A stretch of DNA of 64,000 nucleotides from Chamaea fasciata (taxonomy: Eukaryota > Chordata > Aves > Passeriformes > Sylviidae), in the NCBI GenBank assembly GCA_029207755.1, contig JARCOQ010000005.1:45657621-45721620 (forward strand), written 5' to 3'. Below are positions 37,154-50,363 of the stretch, one piece after another (position 1 is the first letter of the stretch; each line of letters starts with the position of its first letter). The notes under the pieces were generated by a model. It saw only the letters and a list, made by a program, of their open reading frames with translations. It ran no database searches and had not been told where the DNA came from. A program made the translations under genes and the position numbers.

Positions 37154-38532
37154 GATGCGGTGCTGTAAAAATCCCGGCATGTCTACTCACAAAATGCCCA
37201 AGAGAATTGAAGAATTTAAGATTACATTTGTACAAAGTTAAATTACAGAATGGGAGAGAGAAAGGCTGGTTTGGTTTTGGTTTTTTTTTAAATGTCTAGC
37301 CAGAGAGAATCACAATAAGCAGGTGGTACATTATACTGCTGGATGGTCAATGAAAGTAAATTAGCTGCTTCAGCTGATAGAAAGGAAATGCTGGCCTGAT
37401 CAGCTTAAATAAAGGTGACATGTTATTTGTGAAATAATGTGAATACTGAAATGTGGTTTAACCCCAAAGTTTGTGTGTATATTTGTATGTATATTTTGTT
37501 TGTGCTTCATATTATAGATTTTATAACAGTTAATCTTCTAGACTAAAATAATGGGTGAATTTATTAGAAACCAGAACTCATTACAGGGAGACATTTATTA
37601 TTTGCTTTCTGTCAGAAGCGATGTTGCTCAGATGTAGTGATTGATGCGACAATGTAATTTGTTCCTCATAGTAGCAATATGTAAGAGGAAAACAGTGGGA
37701 CAAAGATATTTTGCACCTTAAACATTTTCCCCTTTTACAGTCCAAGCTTAACAGAAAGATTTTTAGAAGACATTCTGTTTTTAAAGGGCTAACCAAAATA
37801 AATCAGTAGATTTTTGGATCAAAATTAAGTAGTAAGACATAAACAGTCTAGAAAAAAGCCTTTGTATAGGTATTTTTAACACTAAGATGATGCATATTTA
37901 AACTTTTTCAATACGTCATAACTTAGTGGTGATGTTCCTGGAAACTGACAGCCAGTTGCCAATTGCAATCTGTTTTATCCCGATTTCAGGAGGCTGTTAT
38001 TTTTTAATCTTTAAATATGTTCCTTAGGCTGTATCATCTTGACCCTTGTTTCAGTTAATGCAGATACACAGCTTGATAACATTTCAGGGTGTAATGTAGG
38101 TATATGGGGCCACAGTGCCCAGACTTTCTTTGCTCTTTCAAAACCTGAAAGGATATACTTTGAATAGCTTACAACACATAGCAATAAACTCTGTGCAATA
38201 TGTATATAATTTTTATTTAGCTTACTGTATCATAGTAGACACAAGGATAGATACTCTTGAATACAAAAAATCAGTTGTAAAAAACCTGTAAGAATTTTCT
38301 CATTCTTTATGTTTTCCTTGGGATCAGCCTTGTCTTTGTGGGAGGTCCTCAAGATAGGTTTTCTTTGAACATCTAGTAATGCGATATTTTGCTTTTACCC
38401 CATGCTGGTCTTCTGAGCATCCTCTAAGAAGGTTTCTGTGATACGAAGTAAAGCTCCAAGTTCAAATTAATTAAAATATCTCATTATTTGAATCTGATTC
38501 ATGTACTGTAGAGGTTTTTTGGGAGGCTTTAA

Positions 38533-38574
38533 TGAATCAAGTTTGAATTAAAATGAAAAAAACTTGATGATTCA
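38533..38574. other. Imperfect inverted repeat
   Basis: The left arm tgaatcaagttt (38533-38544) pairs with aaacttgatgattca (38560-38574), with a 3-base bulge and a 15-base loop. No RNA gene is recognised. Confidence 0.6.
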
Positions 38575-41500
38575 CTTATCTTTTGCCAATTCTCTACATT
38601 CCCTTACAAAACATTAATAGAGTACGCAGAGGTCTTGGTAGTAGGTTGAAGAGCACAGTCTCACAAGAGTTTTTAAGAGTTTACCTGCTAAGTTATATTT
38701 TTAAATGGATGCCTTATACAATTCTGGGAAAGTTCTGTTTGCTGTTGGAGAATCATATTTCTCATTCTGTGTCTGCAGTTTTGCTACACTCTTTTGCACT
38801 CACCGAAACCTAAGCAAAGAAGTAAAAGGCATTCACAAAAATGCATCAATTCTGCTGATTTAATTTTTTGCCTATTCTTTCTCCTCTGCTGTCATTTTTT
38901 CATACTACTTTTTTTAAACCTCTGTTAAACTAATTATTCACTTTTATTTATTGTTCATCAAAGTTTTTCTCTCCTTAGAAAGCTCATATTCCCTATCTTT
39001 TTATGAGTCAGCAGAGGGGTGAATTGTAGAACATGTGATCACTATCAAGATTCTGAAAGCCTTTCTGTAAAGAAAACACACTTTTTGTTTGTAACAGGTT
39101 GACAACTGATATCTTGAGAAGTGAAAGCAGAGCAGGATATCAGGAAAGAAAGGCTAGATACAAAGATACAATAATATTCCAAGTGCTACAATGAAACAAT
39201 TAATAGAATCATTAGAGAAAATTTTAAATAATAAGAAAGTCACTTTGAAATGGTGGCTTGACATTTTTTGTCCAGTAAAGTGTTCTGGCATGGGCTAAAC
39301 AGTTTGATCTTGCAATGAAGCCTTCGGTCTAGAGCAAAGGAGTAGAAGTCTCTATCAGTGTGCATTTGTGCGTTCTTCATGTAACTAATTGGAATCAAGT
39401 ATCCTTGTAGAGGGCATCTAAAAGTATGTATAGTCACATTCTGTTTCATCCCTAAATAGTATGTTTTTTTCCTCTATAGAATTATTGTTCTTGCTTCAAA
39501 TATTAAATTGTGGTTTAGCTGTGTAAGAACTAAGTGGCTTGTTTTCACTACTGCCAGATTATTAAGTTGGTTAATTTTTTAAAACTTGATTATGTGTTTT
39601 CCCAATTCTTTACACTTGGACTTTAGTACAGGGAAAAACCAAAAATGGCATTTATTGAAAATGAGTCTTAAGATGTTAAAGGTTTGAAGGGTGTCACTGC
39701 AGTGTTGCACATGCCATGAAAGCAGCAGATTCTGGTGCTAGAGATGCAACACAATGCCTCTAACATTTTTCTTTTTCCTGCTGGAACAGGAAAGCTCCAT
39801 ACGCCTGCGCTGGCAGGTAATGAGATCTAATAAGCAAGGGGAAAAGGGGTAGGTGGGAATAAAAGACTTAGGGAATATCCATATTCATTATTTAATCAAA
39901 TAAGATTCTCTTGGTGGATTTAGGGAATACTCATCCCTTGCTTCAAAAGCTTCTCTGTGATAGCTGTAAACAAATTACCTCTACGAATAACTTCTTAATC
40001 AGGGAAGAGTAGAGATGTTCTCTACTTGATCTCTCCCTTTGGGTGGTCCCAGCCAGAGAGCAGCAGCCTTCTTTCTGATGGCTTGGCTTCAGAGAAGCTA
40101 TATGATATTATGCTGACAGCTGTAGACCTCTTTTTGTTAGGGATAACAAACATCCTGTGCTGAGGACAGCATCAAGCCCAGCCTGCAGTATGCCCAATTA
40201 GAGAAGCTAAAATCTCATTTGTTTCACCATGGGAGTCTCTGAAACACACCGTTTTGGCCTCATTACAGGATTTTTAACTTTACAAAAACAATTTCATTAT
40301 GGAAATTAAAGAAGCTCATTTAGTCTTAGCATTTATGCTTAACTTAATAAATTCTGCAAGTGTATCATTTGCCCCAGTGTGCAGGCTTTTTGTTTTTTAT
40401 CTAAGAAAAAAAATTGTTTTAGAAACTATTTGCAGAGACTGTTTCATAAAGGAATGTGCCATTTTAATATGCTGGTTATTTATTATTAAAATGAACAAAT
40501 TTCTGGACTCCATTGTAGTAATTTTCCTGTGTTGAAAATCTGAGCATTGACCAGCACTGACTGTGCTGTACTCTACCACATAAATCAGTGAAAGGATGTC
40601 AGATGATAATCTCTTTTAGTCCCTAGCAATGTGGGCTAAGGATAGGATACCTGAAGGTACAGGTGAAATAGCTCTTTATCACACTAACATGTGAAATGCT
40701 TTAGTTTCCCTGAAATTTTTCTTTTAGATGAAATAAATCATTAAAAGGGTACTGCTATAAAATGTGCAGTTACTATATAGTTCTGAAAACAAACTAAATT
40801 GGTTGTAAGCATCTGTTTTGATGTATTTTTTTCTCCTTGGAATATGTCCCAGTGGCTTGTTCTTTGTTAGAATGATCCAATTTACTTAATAAGCTATAAA
40901 TATGTTGAGCTCAAGTCAACAAAGGTGTTTTCAACAAACACAGCAGTATAAATAAATCAAACTTTTTTCTTAAAACTCTTGTGGGCTGCAGTAGGAGAAA
41001 GGTAATCAGTATCAGCAGTGCACCTGGGGCTTTTCTGGTCTCAGGTGCCAAATTCTTTTTTCTTGCTGCTGGAGTTGGCACTGTCACCACTGCTCCATTT
41101 TTACTTGCCGTTGTAGACAGGAGCTGGAAGGAAACAGGAGTGAATGAGGCAGAGGCAGCCTTGTTCCACCATTCTTCATCTTTTCTCTACTGTCACTGGA
41201 ACTACCCCATCAGCTTCCTGAAATTCCCTGTCTTAAGATTTATTTAGGCTGGTGAGAAGTGTCTGCTTAAATCCAGCTTAAATAACTGAGTCATTTTTCA
41301 GAGAAGCAGCTGTCCAGCTTGCTTTGAAACTGGGTTGTGTTTAGTGGGCATAATAATTTGTTTCTCCTATAGCTTGCTTTTTCAGTCAAGCTATGGCGTT
41401 TTCCATAGTTAGAATGTGAGCTGTCTTTGTTTGCTTTTTTGTTTAACTAGGGTGAAGTGATGAAAAAGACTGTGAGAACATTCTGTTTCCCTTAAAATAT

Positions 41501-41769
41501 TTGGACTTCAGTTCATCAAAGATGGTTGTTTTCTTTTTTTTCTCTTCTAAACCACCAAATCCTTATATTACTGAGAGCTGAAGTGGTGTTTTTATCATTT
41601 TCATCCCTCTTGGCTCTCCAGCAACGTGATAAGAAGCAGAAGTTGGATTAATTTAAATAAGTGAACATAAATAAAACTATTAGAATGAAGGATTGGTGCA
41701 AATGACTAGTCTGCAGTTGGCGTGCATCAGGTATTCTCTTAAATTACAGATGCAGTCTTGGTCTCTCCT

Positions 41770-41905
41770 TGGTTCTCCTTTTGAGACATTCAAAAATTGG
41801 CTGAACATGGCCCTAACTGATCTGATGCAGCATAAAAATTGGCCGGGCTTTGAGTCAGGACTTGGCCAAGATGACATTCACAGGTCAATGCTGTGGTTCT
41901 AAGCC
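41770..41905 (+). mobile_element. Decayed CR1 LINE 3' tail
   Basis: The order ttgagacattcaaaaattgg, ctgaacatggccctaactga, gctttgagtcaggacttggc, then caagatgacattcacaggtc, matches the end of a sense-strand CR1. Drift is heavy. The small frames on both strands here (41680-42017) are therefore repeat-derived or chance. Confidence 0.7.
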
Positions 41906-42096
41906 TGGAGGGAAGGACTAGCAGATGCTGAACATCCAGTTCCAGGGGATAATTTCCTTGGAAACATAATTTTTCACCAAAACTTCCTTTAAACAGCAGT
42001 GTGAAGCAGGGCAACAAATAAGTAGTTACTGGAAACTAATTCTGTGAACTCCTCATGGTTGTAAGCTGGCACTGCCATCAAAATGACAGCAATGTG
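41906..42096. other. Short non-coding stretch
   Basis: Nothing recognised between the CR1 tail and the C/T microsatellite. Confidence 0.5.
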
Positions 42097-42126
42097 CTCT
42101 TCCCCCCTCTTCCCCCCTCTTCCCCC
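42097..42126. repeat. C/T-rich tandem repeat, unit about 10 bases, three copies
   Basis: Three nearly identical units of the form ctcttccccc follow one another, ending in cccca. All-pyrimidine on the plus strand. Confidence 0.85.
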
Positions 42127-42268
42127 ATTTATCTCTTCTGCTTTTCTCTGTAGACATCACACAACCCTGCCTGGTTAATGTACCAACCATTGTGTGGGTT
42201 CATTGTGAACAGAAAAGTGGACTGATCTAGCTGAAAAATCTATTTTAATGAACTGAGTTTTAGTAAGT

Positions 42269-42276
<8 letters not shown>

Positions 42277-42300
<24 letters not shown>
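42277..42300. repeat. Homopolymer A run (24 bases)
   Basis: An uninterrupted run of 24 A, preceded by a short T run. There is no polyadenylation signal or gene-like body upstream, so a processed pseudogene tail is not supported. Confidence 0.9.
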
Positions 42301-45011
42301 CACCTTGGCAGAACTGTAAATGTATGTGAGAGCATGGATGTCTTGGGAAAAAAAACTGGTCTGGGAAATTTGTGGCATTTTGATTTTTTTCTATATGTGC
42401 AATGAAACAAGTTATACAAGGTGAATGGTACTCTTGAAGATCTTTATTTATCCATACAAATGTAAAGAAGGGAATGAGATTCATGTTGAGTCTAAATAAG
42501 GGCAATCTTCAGTTATTTGGTGTCCTCTGAGTCTTAACTTTTGTTCACTATTTCAAATGATATTTTGTGTGTTAGAAAATATCAGGGCTCCTATCTTGCA
42601 TAAGCTGCATAAAAATATAGTTTCTCCACCTTTCTTTCAAAGCCAATTAAAGTGTAAAGCTGAAATAATACAATGTGGTTAAATTATAGATCAAGTGTTG
42701 TGCAGATGTATCCTTGAATGGTACTCAGCCATTTTATTACAGAAATGCTATGTTTACTTCCTTTATAAATCAAGCAAATCTTGTTTTTATTGCAGAGAGT
42801 GGGAGGTGAGGTAATAGTGGAGTGGGAGGATAATTTAGAATAGAGGTACCTGGAACATGCAGATACAGTGCTCCAGAGTATTAGGATATGTTATGTTCCT
42901 TTTGAGAAGTTGTTTGTAATGATTGTTAATAGCATCCCACAAGAGGAGGCAAAATGTAAGTATGCTGAAATCCAATCAAAGTTGTGATATAAAGTTCAGG
43001 ATCATTTATATCAGATGAGAATCTTAATAGGAGGGCAATCAACAATTTTGTCAGGAGCTCAGTCCATACTCCTTCAATTTATTGAAGTTGTGAGTGGTCT
43101 GACCTGTCTGTTTTCTGAGAGAACTCTGAATTTAGTACTTATCAGAAACTGAAAGGGTAATAATATGGAAGAAACGTGGAAAAGAAGAGAGTAATTCTAA
43201 CTGGTCATTAGGCCATGTGTTAAAGCCAGGATTTTTTTTTCCAGCTGACATATAACAAAATGAAGAAAACTGGAAAGTAAACATTTGACTTCCATCTAAT
43301 TTTTTCTTCTAGATTGGATGTCCCATTGTGGTTTGACAGAGTTGGCATCCTTTAACTCAGCTCTGTTTATTCAGTAAACAAGAGGTTCTACCAGTATCAC
43401 TGCTTCTTCTACATCAGTTATTTCATCCCCAGGAAAGAAATCCACCTACTTGGTACAGATTCCTTAGTATGCATATATGCATTTGATCTGACACTGTAAA
43501 TAACTTCTCTTCACAGAGCCATGTTTTTCTAGAGCAGAACAAACTGAGGGAAGCTTTGAAAATTTGGAAGGATATATTTTGGCAAGAGAGAGCTAATGAC
43601 AATAATAGATATGTACTCTAAAAAAATACCTATTTGCAGAAAGCTTTTTATAGCAATCTGGTAGGAAATCTACCTATTCAAAAAAATGCTGGCTTTTAAC
43701 AAATGCCTTCTAGACTCATCCCTGCTGTTTTTAAAACTGTTTCTTTGACTCATTCTGGTTTCATTAAGGAAACAAGGTTAGCAGTGTCGCAACAAAGTTT
43801 GTGGTGTCTTTGGGTTGAAATATTGACATTAAAATTGGTGTGAGGTTTATGATGAGTGTGTGCATATATATATAGAGACCCTTACCTGTGTGTGGGTGTA
43901 TGTATATATGTGGCAGCTGATGGCAACATCCATGACTGAAAGAGTAATAAAAACTTGATTTTTTTTTTTTTTTAAGGAATTCTGGAATTATTTCATCAGA
44001 TATCTTTGAAGAATAGAGAGACAGAACTAAATGTTGACTTGCCAGCTAGGCCCCCAATTAAGGAGACTGCTGAAAATGTGATGTCAGATAAAATGAATGT
44101 TGTGATGGTGTTTAGATATAGCAAATTTAGTGGCTTCTTAAAACAAAAAGCCTTTCCTTGGAGCAGGTGTGTCCACAATCATGTGACTTTGGAAAAGAGT
44201 GGGAAAGTTTGCCTTTTGTATCCTACATGGTGAAAGTTATTTCAACCCTTCCCCTTCATCTGATCACTTGCTCTGTTGCAGATCTCCTCACCTTTCCCTC
44301 TCCACCTGTGCAAGCTGAGGGTCACCTCCATGTCTGTACCTAGAGTTGTAGGAAACTGTTTCTGTTGTGGTTATGCATTTAACAGTTGGGCAGCTTATGC
44401 CACTTTAATCAACACTTTTCTCCTCATCATAAAGCTCTTCCTTGGTTAATATGTAACCACATGTATATAAATCTGCCTGGCTGCAGTTAACATATTGAAA
44501 ACCACTGGGTATCGAACAGGCTTCCCACCGTTATCCCATGTGTATACAAAAGACAAAGCAACTCTAGAGAAATCTGTTCGTTATAAGTACTTTCCAAGCA
44601 GTGAAGCTCTAGATTCCACTGTAATGTGTATCATCAAATTGAAACAATTTTACTATCAAGGTCTTTGATTAGGACACTCAATATGCATATTTCATGGGAT
44701 ATGCAAGTGGTATTGGATATGGTGGAAGGACATCCACCAAGAAATGTAAACATCTTTTGTACAAAGCATTGTAAATGGAAATAAACAAGGTCAATAGAAA
44801 CTTTTACCCAAATGGATCGTTAGTTTCAGCCTACAGATTCTTATTCAAATCATTAACTGCATCTCACGGTGTCTTGCAAAGAAAAAAATGGAGGCTACTG
44901 CCTAATGAGCCTTTCTTTAAAACAGATCTGACAGTCAAGCTTCTTACGATTGGCTAATTTAGGAGTTAGAAAATGGTTTAATTTAATTCATCCACTGGGG
45001 CTTTGTAAATG
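42301..45011. other. Non-coding unique DNA, no gene seen
   Basis: No supported exon. A small TA/TG-rich simple repeat lies at 43854-43915 and a T run at 43959-43973. Overlapping frames on both strands at 43996-44343 are unrecognised. Confidence 0.55.
43854..43915. repeat. TA/TG-rich simple sequence
   Basis: Two short alternating tracts (tgcatatatatatag and gtgtgtgggtgtatgtatat) lie close together. Decayed dinucleotide microsatellite. Confidence 0.7.
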
Positions 45012-45033
45012 AGTACATATGTGTATATGTACT
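45012..45033. other. Perfect inverted repeat (9-bp arms)
   Basis: Arms agtacatat (45012-45020) and atatgtact (45025-45033) flank the loop gtgt. AT-rich; no known element. Confidence 0.75.
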
Positions 45034-45779
45034 ACGTGCAATAGTAAAATTGTCAGATGTGTTATATACTTCATTTGCCATAAACTCCCAGCTGCCCTGC
45101 CTGTATTTTGCCCATTAATCTGTCATGGACTTTAACACTTCAGACACACGTTTCTGAAGAGCCCAAATAATTATCTTATTTTATCTATCAAAATTAACTT
45201 CTCATATGAATAATTCCTTTTTTTTTTTTTTAAAAAAACAGCCAGGGATGAATATTCCTCAGACTGTGTATTTTATTTTGCTCTTGTATATGCAGAGCCA
45301 GACAGACATGGATATGCTGTTAGTCCCACCTGTTGTCAAATCCAGGATGATGTTTTGTTCTGAGCTTATGATGGACTTCTATTTCATATTTTTTGGTCCA
45401 CCTGGTTTTAAAAACAAAGGATTTGTGCTATGTGTATGTAGAAATACATGGAAGTAGGTGTATGCTATAAATCAGTACTCATTTTTTTTATAAAACTGAA
45501 GATTAATAGGTTTACCTTATCAACTAAATAGCCAGCGTGAAGACAACATTATAAGAATTTCAATTTTTTTTTCCCAGATAAATGTCAGTACAAATTTGTA
45601 ATCCCTTGTGTTTTCCTGACTTTCTTGGGACTTTTTTTAAAAGGAAAATACTTGCAAAATCTACTGTGGGTTTTTTTTTTTTTTTGGCTGTTTTTTTTTT
45701 TTACCATAAGGCCACAGGTGATCAAAGGAAAAATTAGGAAAAGATGTTACTTTTCTTACTACTTAACTCACTGTAGAGA
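45034..45779. other. Non-coding DNA with T runs
   Basis: T runs lie at 45218-45231, 45671-45685 and 45691-45702. The plus frames at 45206-45457 and 45625-45894 owe their phenylalanine runs to these tracts and are not genes. Confidence 0.6.
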
Positions 45780-46210
45780 TTTTCAGTGTGGCAAATCACA
45801 CTTTGTCTTGGGAAAGCTGCAAGGAGGAGATGTGTTCTGGCACATCCATCCAAGATATTCCCATGGTGCTCAAGAAGGTAACACTTACCGTTGATGTAAA
45901 TGTTGGGGTCTTGGGGAAGAAAGAAGGAACTGGACTAGACAGGGTTGTGGATCCTGTTGCTGCCAACATGAACACAGAACTCTGCCCAGGCTCTGGGGTG
46001 CTGTTGGTGCTGAAGTTGTGTAGCACAAAAGGGCAACTGAGGTTCCAAGGTTCTGTGGGACTGCATCCACCCATTTTACTACCGTGAGCTGCAGTATGAG
46101 CAGACAGTAAGACAGCCCTGGCAGCAGAGGTGCCAGCTTTTGCTGGGAGCTTCTGAGCGCAGTGAGTTGCAAGCAGTAACCTCTGCAGATTTGGAGTTAC
46201 AAACAAGTTT
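45780..46210. other. GC-richer patch with overlapping open frames, unrecognised
   Basis: This patch has clearly more G and C than its flanks and stays open in three frames at once: plus 45788-46087, minus 45796-46206 and minus 45885-46172. I recognise no domain, start context or splice-site pair for any of them. Simultaneous opening on both strands is what GC-richer, stop-poor DNA does by chance. An old repeat is another option. Confidence 0.35.
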
Positions 46211-49200
46211 TCATTTGGTGTACTGCTACCTTTCTCTTCTTTCCTGTTCTCATCAAAAAGGGTGATGTCTCAGAGAGAGGAGCAAATCCTTTCACCCTAA
46301 AGTGATGTGAGAATGTCTGTACAGCTTTTAGGTTTATGTTATATCCCATCTCCAGGAGGGTTGTGTAGCAGATGCTTTGATAGGAAAAAATAAGCAGAAC
46401 AAACAGTCAAAAATGTTTTTCAATTTTTTGTTCTCCCTTCCACGAATTTGATAGTTTGATAGCTTCAGAATGGTATTGCCAGCAGAAGAGGGGTAAGGTG
46501 GCAGTTGAGGTGTTTATTAACTTCTTTTATATTTAACTTCCTTAAATGCTACCCTGATGATTGAGTCATCAGTTCTTTGAGGCAGAGTTTTTCACAATTT
46601 ATTTTGCATTTTTAGTTTGATTAATGTATTAGTTACAATAAAGGTACGAGCAAGAAACTTTAAATGTATTTGTGTATGCTTTGTAAATTTTCCCACTGAA
46701 TAGTTCTGTATTTTTGTCCTAGTTTTCTTTAGCTGCTTATTTAAATTTGAATAAAGTATTATTACTGATTGTTCATTTGTGTTATGTTAGCTCATGTTTA
46801 TTTGATGCTTTTAGTATGATATTGCTCATTCTCACGTGTGATACTTAAACGTATGATTTTAAATTGTAGAAAATTATTGAACAATGACTGTTAGAATGGA
46901 AGTTTCCCATATTATCATTATTTTATATTCAGGCTTGAATTGAGAGCAATATAAACCAGAAATATTTTGACATTTGAATGTTTTTTTTCCTTTTTCTGCC
47001 TGATTCAAATGGTCGTTTTCTTTGAGTGACAATTCTGTATAAGTCCCTGGTATACCAACTCTAGAAGCGCTGATCAGTTTTCAATTGAGTTCTTTCAGGC
47101 ATCTTTGAATGAAATTTTATTCACTTTGGTGATGACTGGAAGAGTAGAATAGTTGCACCATCAACTTCACTGTCTCTTTACGCTTGTAGAAGCTAAAATA
47201 GTGGTTACCTTGAATGAATGATTACCTTTCCTTTTAAAAGCATCACCCTCCCCTTTGTCATTCTAAAATGTTGGCTCACATAATAATTAGTTCCTCAGTC
47301 GGCAAGAAAGGAATAATTTGCCACTGTGAAGAGATGATTCAGATGTACATAAGCCCACAGAAGGTGAAAAGTGGGGCCAGACTTCTGGCATGCTGGATGG
47401 GTTGGAAGATTGGGTGAATTTAGTATGAACTGAATACCAGAGGAAATGTGGAATGGGGCTTTTGGACCCTTCTTAATACAGTGAGAAAAAAGCAATGGCA
47501 TGTGCAACGGGGAGGATTAAGGTTGATCAGAGAGAGGGTGTGTCCTATAAGAGGCAAAAAAAGCAGAGAAATCCTGGGGCATTTGAAATGACAGCATCTA
47601 GTTTTATTTTAAACAAGGAGTGGGATATTACCAAGGCTGGTGGAAGATCGGGGACTTCAAACTAGCATACTTCTGAAAAACAACTTACTGGCTTTTGAGA
47701 CTTTTAGGTAGTTGAAATAAATTAGTTTGGGCCATTTCTTAAAAACATGGATCTAGAAGTCTTTTGCTTGTTGGTGTAAAAATAGATGATGATGCTGAGA
47801 TCCAGCAGTGGCAGTGCTAATGAGTAGAGACTGCTGCTATACTCACTGTTTGTTCTTTCTTTCCTGAAAGGCTTGTCAAAAACACTGTCTGGAAGATTTT
47901 TATGTAACTGGAACCTTAGTTGAATTGTTTGAACTCTTCACTTAGGATTTGGCAATATTGCTCAACTCCAAAATATTATGTTGCCCTATTTGAAACTGGA
48001 CTTTCTTTTTCTGTTTCAGCTTTTACAGACATCTTATGGCTCTGCCTGATATTTGAGACCCACAGAGCTCGTGCACACAGTGTTTGTCTTTGAGGAAACA
48101 GGTATTTCGACTTTTTGTTGCATGTTAGAGCTTTGTAGTTATATTTTATTATGGAGTATGAGTTTTCATTAATGCATTTTCTCCATCTGAAAACTGTCTG
48201 AAGCCAAAAAGTTACTTTTTATTGATTTCCTACACTTTTCAAAACTTCAGGTGGCCCTCACAGATTTCCCTTTTTTCTTTTTTTTCCCCTCTTTTAACCT
48301 GTACAAGATGCAGTAAATCTATGGGAAGTTTAATGTGTGAAGTCAGAGTTTACAAGAAAAGGAATATAGAAATACTTGATACTTTTGGGGTTAATATTGT
48401 GTGGGTGTAGTTTTAAAAAGTTGGCGAACTTTAAAGAAATGTGTGCAGGCTCTTCCTAAGCATTATTATGTAACCTAAAATTTGTGTACAGAATGTCTTT
48501 GTACTCTAAAGTCAAAAAGAGTAATTGAAGTTTGCAGAACGGAATCAGGAAAACACTGTAACTGTAGATGGTTCTGGTGTCGGTTTTTGGGATAGTTTTA
48601 ATGATCTGTAGCTTGAAAATAGTTGGAAAATTTTTTCATTTACTTCACTGAAAAGAACAGCTTGTAGCAGTGAATACATTTTACAGTTGCATCAAGTGCA
48701 CAATTACTAAGCAAGCATGGGAAACCTGACAGTTTTACTTCTAGCAAAGCTGACCTCTGGAGAATTTTATTAAAGGAATTTTGTTTTTTTAACAGCTGAA
48801 CTGAAAAAAAAATCTCTCATGAAACAGAGCCAACAGACTGTATTGCTAACCACATTTCTTCCAAATTTTAGGGACTTCAAGAAATCAATGTAGTTTAACT
48901 TTCTGCACAGTGTTATTTGAGAGTATGAAGTGCAGCTCCCTTTGTTTTAAATGCAATATGAATTATCACCATAGTCTCTCTCTTGGTTTATGGGTGCAAT
49001 CCTCTATCTTACCTGGATGTAGCTATGACTTATGTATTAACTTGAACAGTTTCATGGTTCCTCAGTCTTTACAGGTTGGTAAACAAGTGTCATGGCACAG
49101 AGAAGGATATATTTGTCAGGAGTGTGGGGCCATGCTTGTTTCATTGATGCACATTCCTGTGTCAGGATGAAGGAATACCAATAGGTTAGAAATAGAGTTT

Positions 49201-49690
49201 CTATCTAAAAACAAAAAAAAGCCTTGTCCTTTATTCCCCAACCAGACAAACAACCCCCTGAAAACCAAACAAAAATCTCACTAAAATCTAAAGTGTTGAA
49301 AATATGCTTAGTTCAGTGTTGTACTTGGAGTACTTGTATAGGTGAAAACCAGTAATTTTCAGTAAATGAACTCTCAAGATAATTTTTTAACTGGAAAATG
49401 TAAATATGAAAGTTACTGGATAGACACAAAGAATAAGAGTCAAAAGGAAGCTGACATGATTTTTTGCATAGAATCAAAGGAGGCTTTCAATAAAATATGA
49501 AAGTTAGCTTTACTTAAACTAGGTTTTTAATTATTGAAATATCCTTTCCTGTCACTGAAAGGAGTGAAATTCTGTAATTGAGTACTGTCTATTTCTGTCA
49601 TACACATGACATCTTTTACCTTACCTAAGGAGCCTACATGCTTTCTGGTTATATTCTATAGTGTCTGCAATATAGATTATATTTTTAGGT
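46211..49690. other. Non-coding unique DNA, no gene seen
   Basis: AT-rich, without named repeats or supported exons. Frames at 47295-47507, 48222-48410 and 48910-49170 have no recognisable domain. Confidence 0.55.
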
Positions 49691-50363
49691 TGTCCTGGTT
49701 TAGGGCAAATTTGGGAGGAAACCTCCAAATGACATCCCTCTAGAAAATAAAGAAAATTCAGGTGCCCTCCCCCGCAGTTCAGGAAAGATTTCCTTGGAGA
49801 AAAGTGGAAAAAAACCTAAAAACTGTTTATTTAACAAGGAAATTACTTACAAACATGAAAAAAAAAAGTATGATATTAAACAATGGAACCTCTTGCTGTT
49901 CTGAAGAGATGGAAAATTCAGAAAGTCCTTATCGTGGAGTGTAGCTCGGCACGCTCAGTCTCTTATCAGTTCCTCCGGTGCTGCCGGAAAATGCCACATC
50001 CCAGGCCCTGGTGGGCCACAGGTGTGAGCTCCCAGTGCTCTTCTGGGTTTTTCAGTCCAGAGCAGGCTTGAACACTTCCAAGGAAAATGAAAGCCACAGT
50101 CTGGGGAACTACTCTGCCTCAGTTAACTGAAAAAAACCCTAACTACAAAGCAAGGGAGAGCTTTCTCCCACTGTCCATGCTGCAGACAACATAGTCCAGG
50201 AGCAGGAATGTGGGGGGAGCAAGTCCAGTGTCTGAAAACAAACTACACGCTTCTTGTCCCCTGCTTCTCTCTCAGAACCAGTCTTAAAGGTGCAGAACTT
50301 AATATCCAGCATAAACAGAACAGACAGTTGGGGATACAAGCATCAAATACTCACCCTAGGACG
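49691..50363 (-). mobile_element. Endogenous retrovirus LTR, probably solo, passerine-type
   Basis: The block opens with tgtcctggtttagggcaaat, which starts with the TG typical of LTR ends, and closes near ctcaccctaggac. It carries wording I associate with an LTR family abundant in songbirds, such as acctccaaatgacatccct, agttcaggaaagatttcctt, tcggcacgctcagtctc and ttcctccggtgctgccgg. CpG sites survive (49940-50000), so it is younger than most DNA here. A polyadenylation signal occurs on the minus strand where the plus strand reads gtttattta (about 49826-49834), near what would be the 3' part of a minus-oriented LTR; this is why I orient it to minus. No retroviral gene remnant adjoins it. No clear target-site duplication is visible, so the ends are approximate. 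Confidence 0.7.

Larger units (their letters stand above)
32748..41769. other. Long non-coding unique stretch, no gene seen
   Basis: About 9 kb without a recognisable exon, RNA gene or named repeat. Notable small items are a T run at 33101-33116, short AT-rich direct repeats around 34606-34730 (tttttgtgata twice; tcttgaaa-type units three times), an imperfect hairpin at 38533-38574, and a stretch at about 36380-37440 that is free of long runs and may be conserved regulatory DNA. Open frames inside are short and unrecognised. Confidence 0.5.

Noticed and set aside
42277..42300. Poly(A) tail of a processed pseudogene
   Set aside because: No polyadenylation signal, gene-like body or flanking direct repeat is visible next to the A run.
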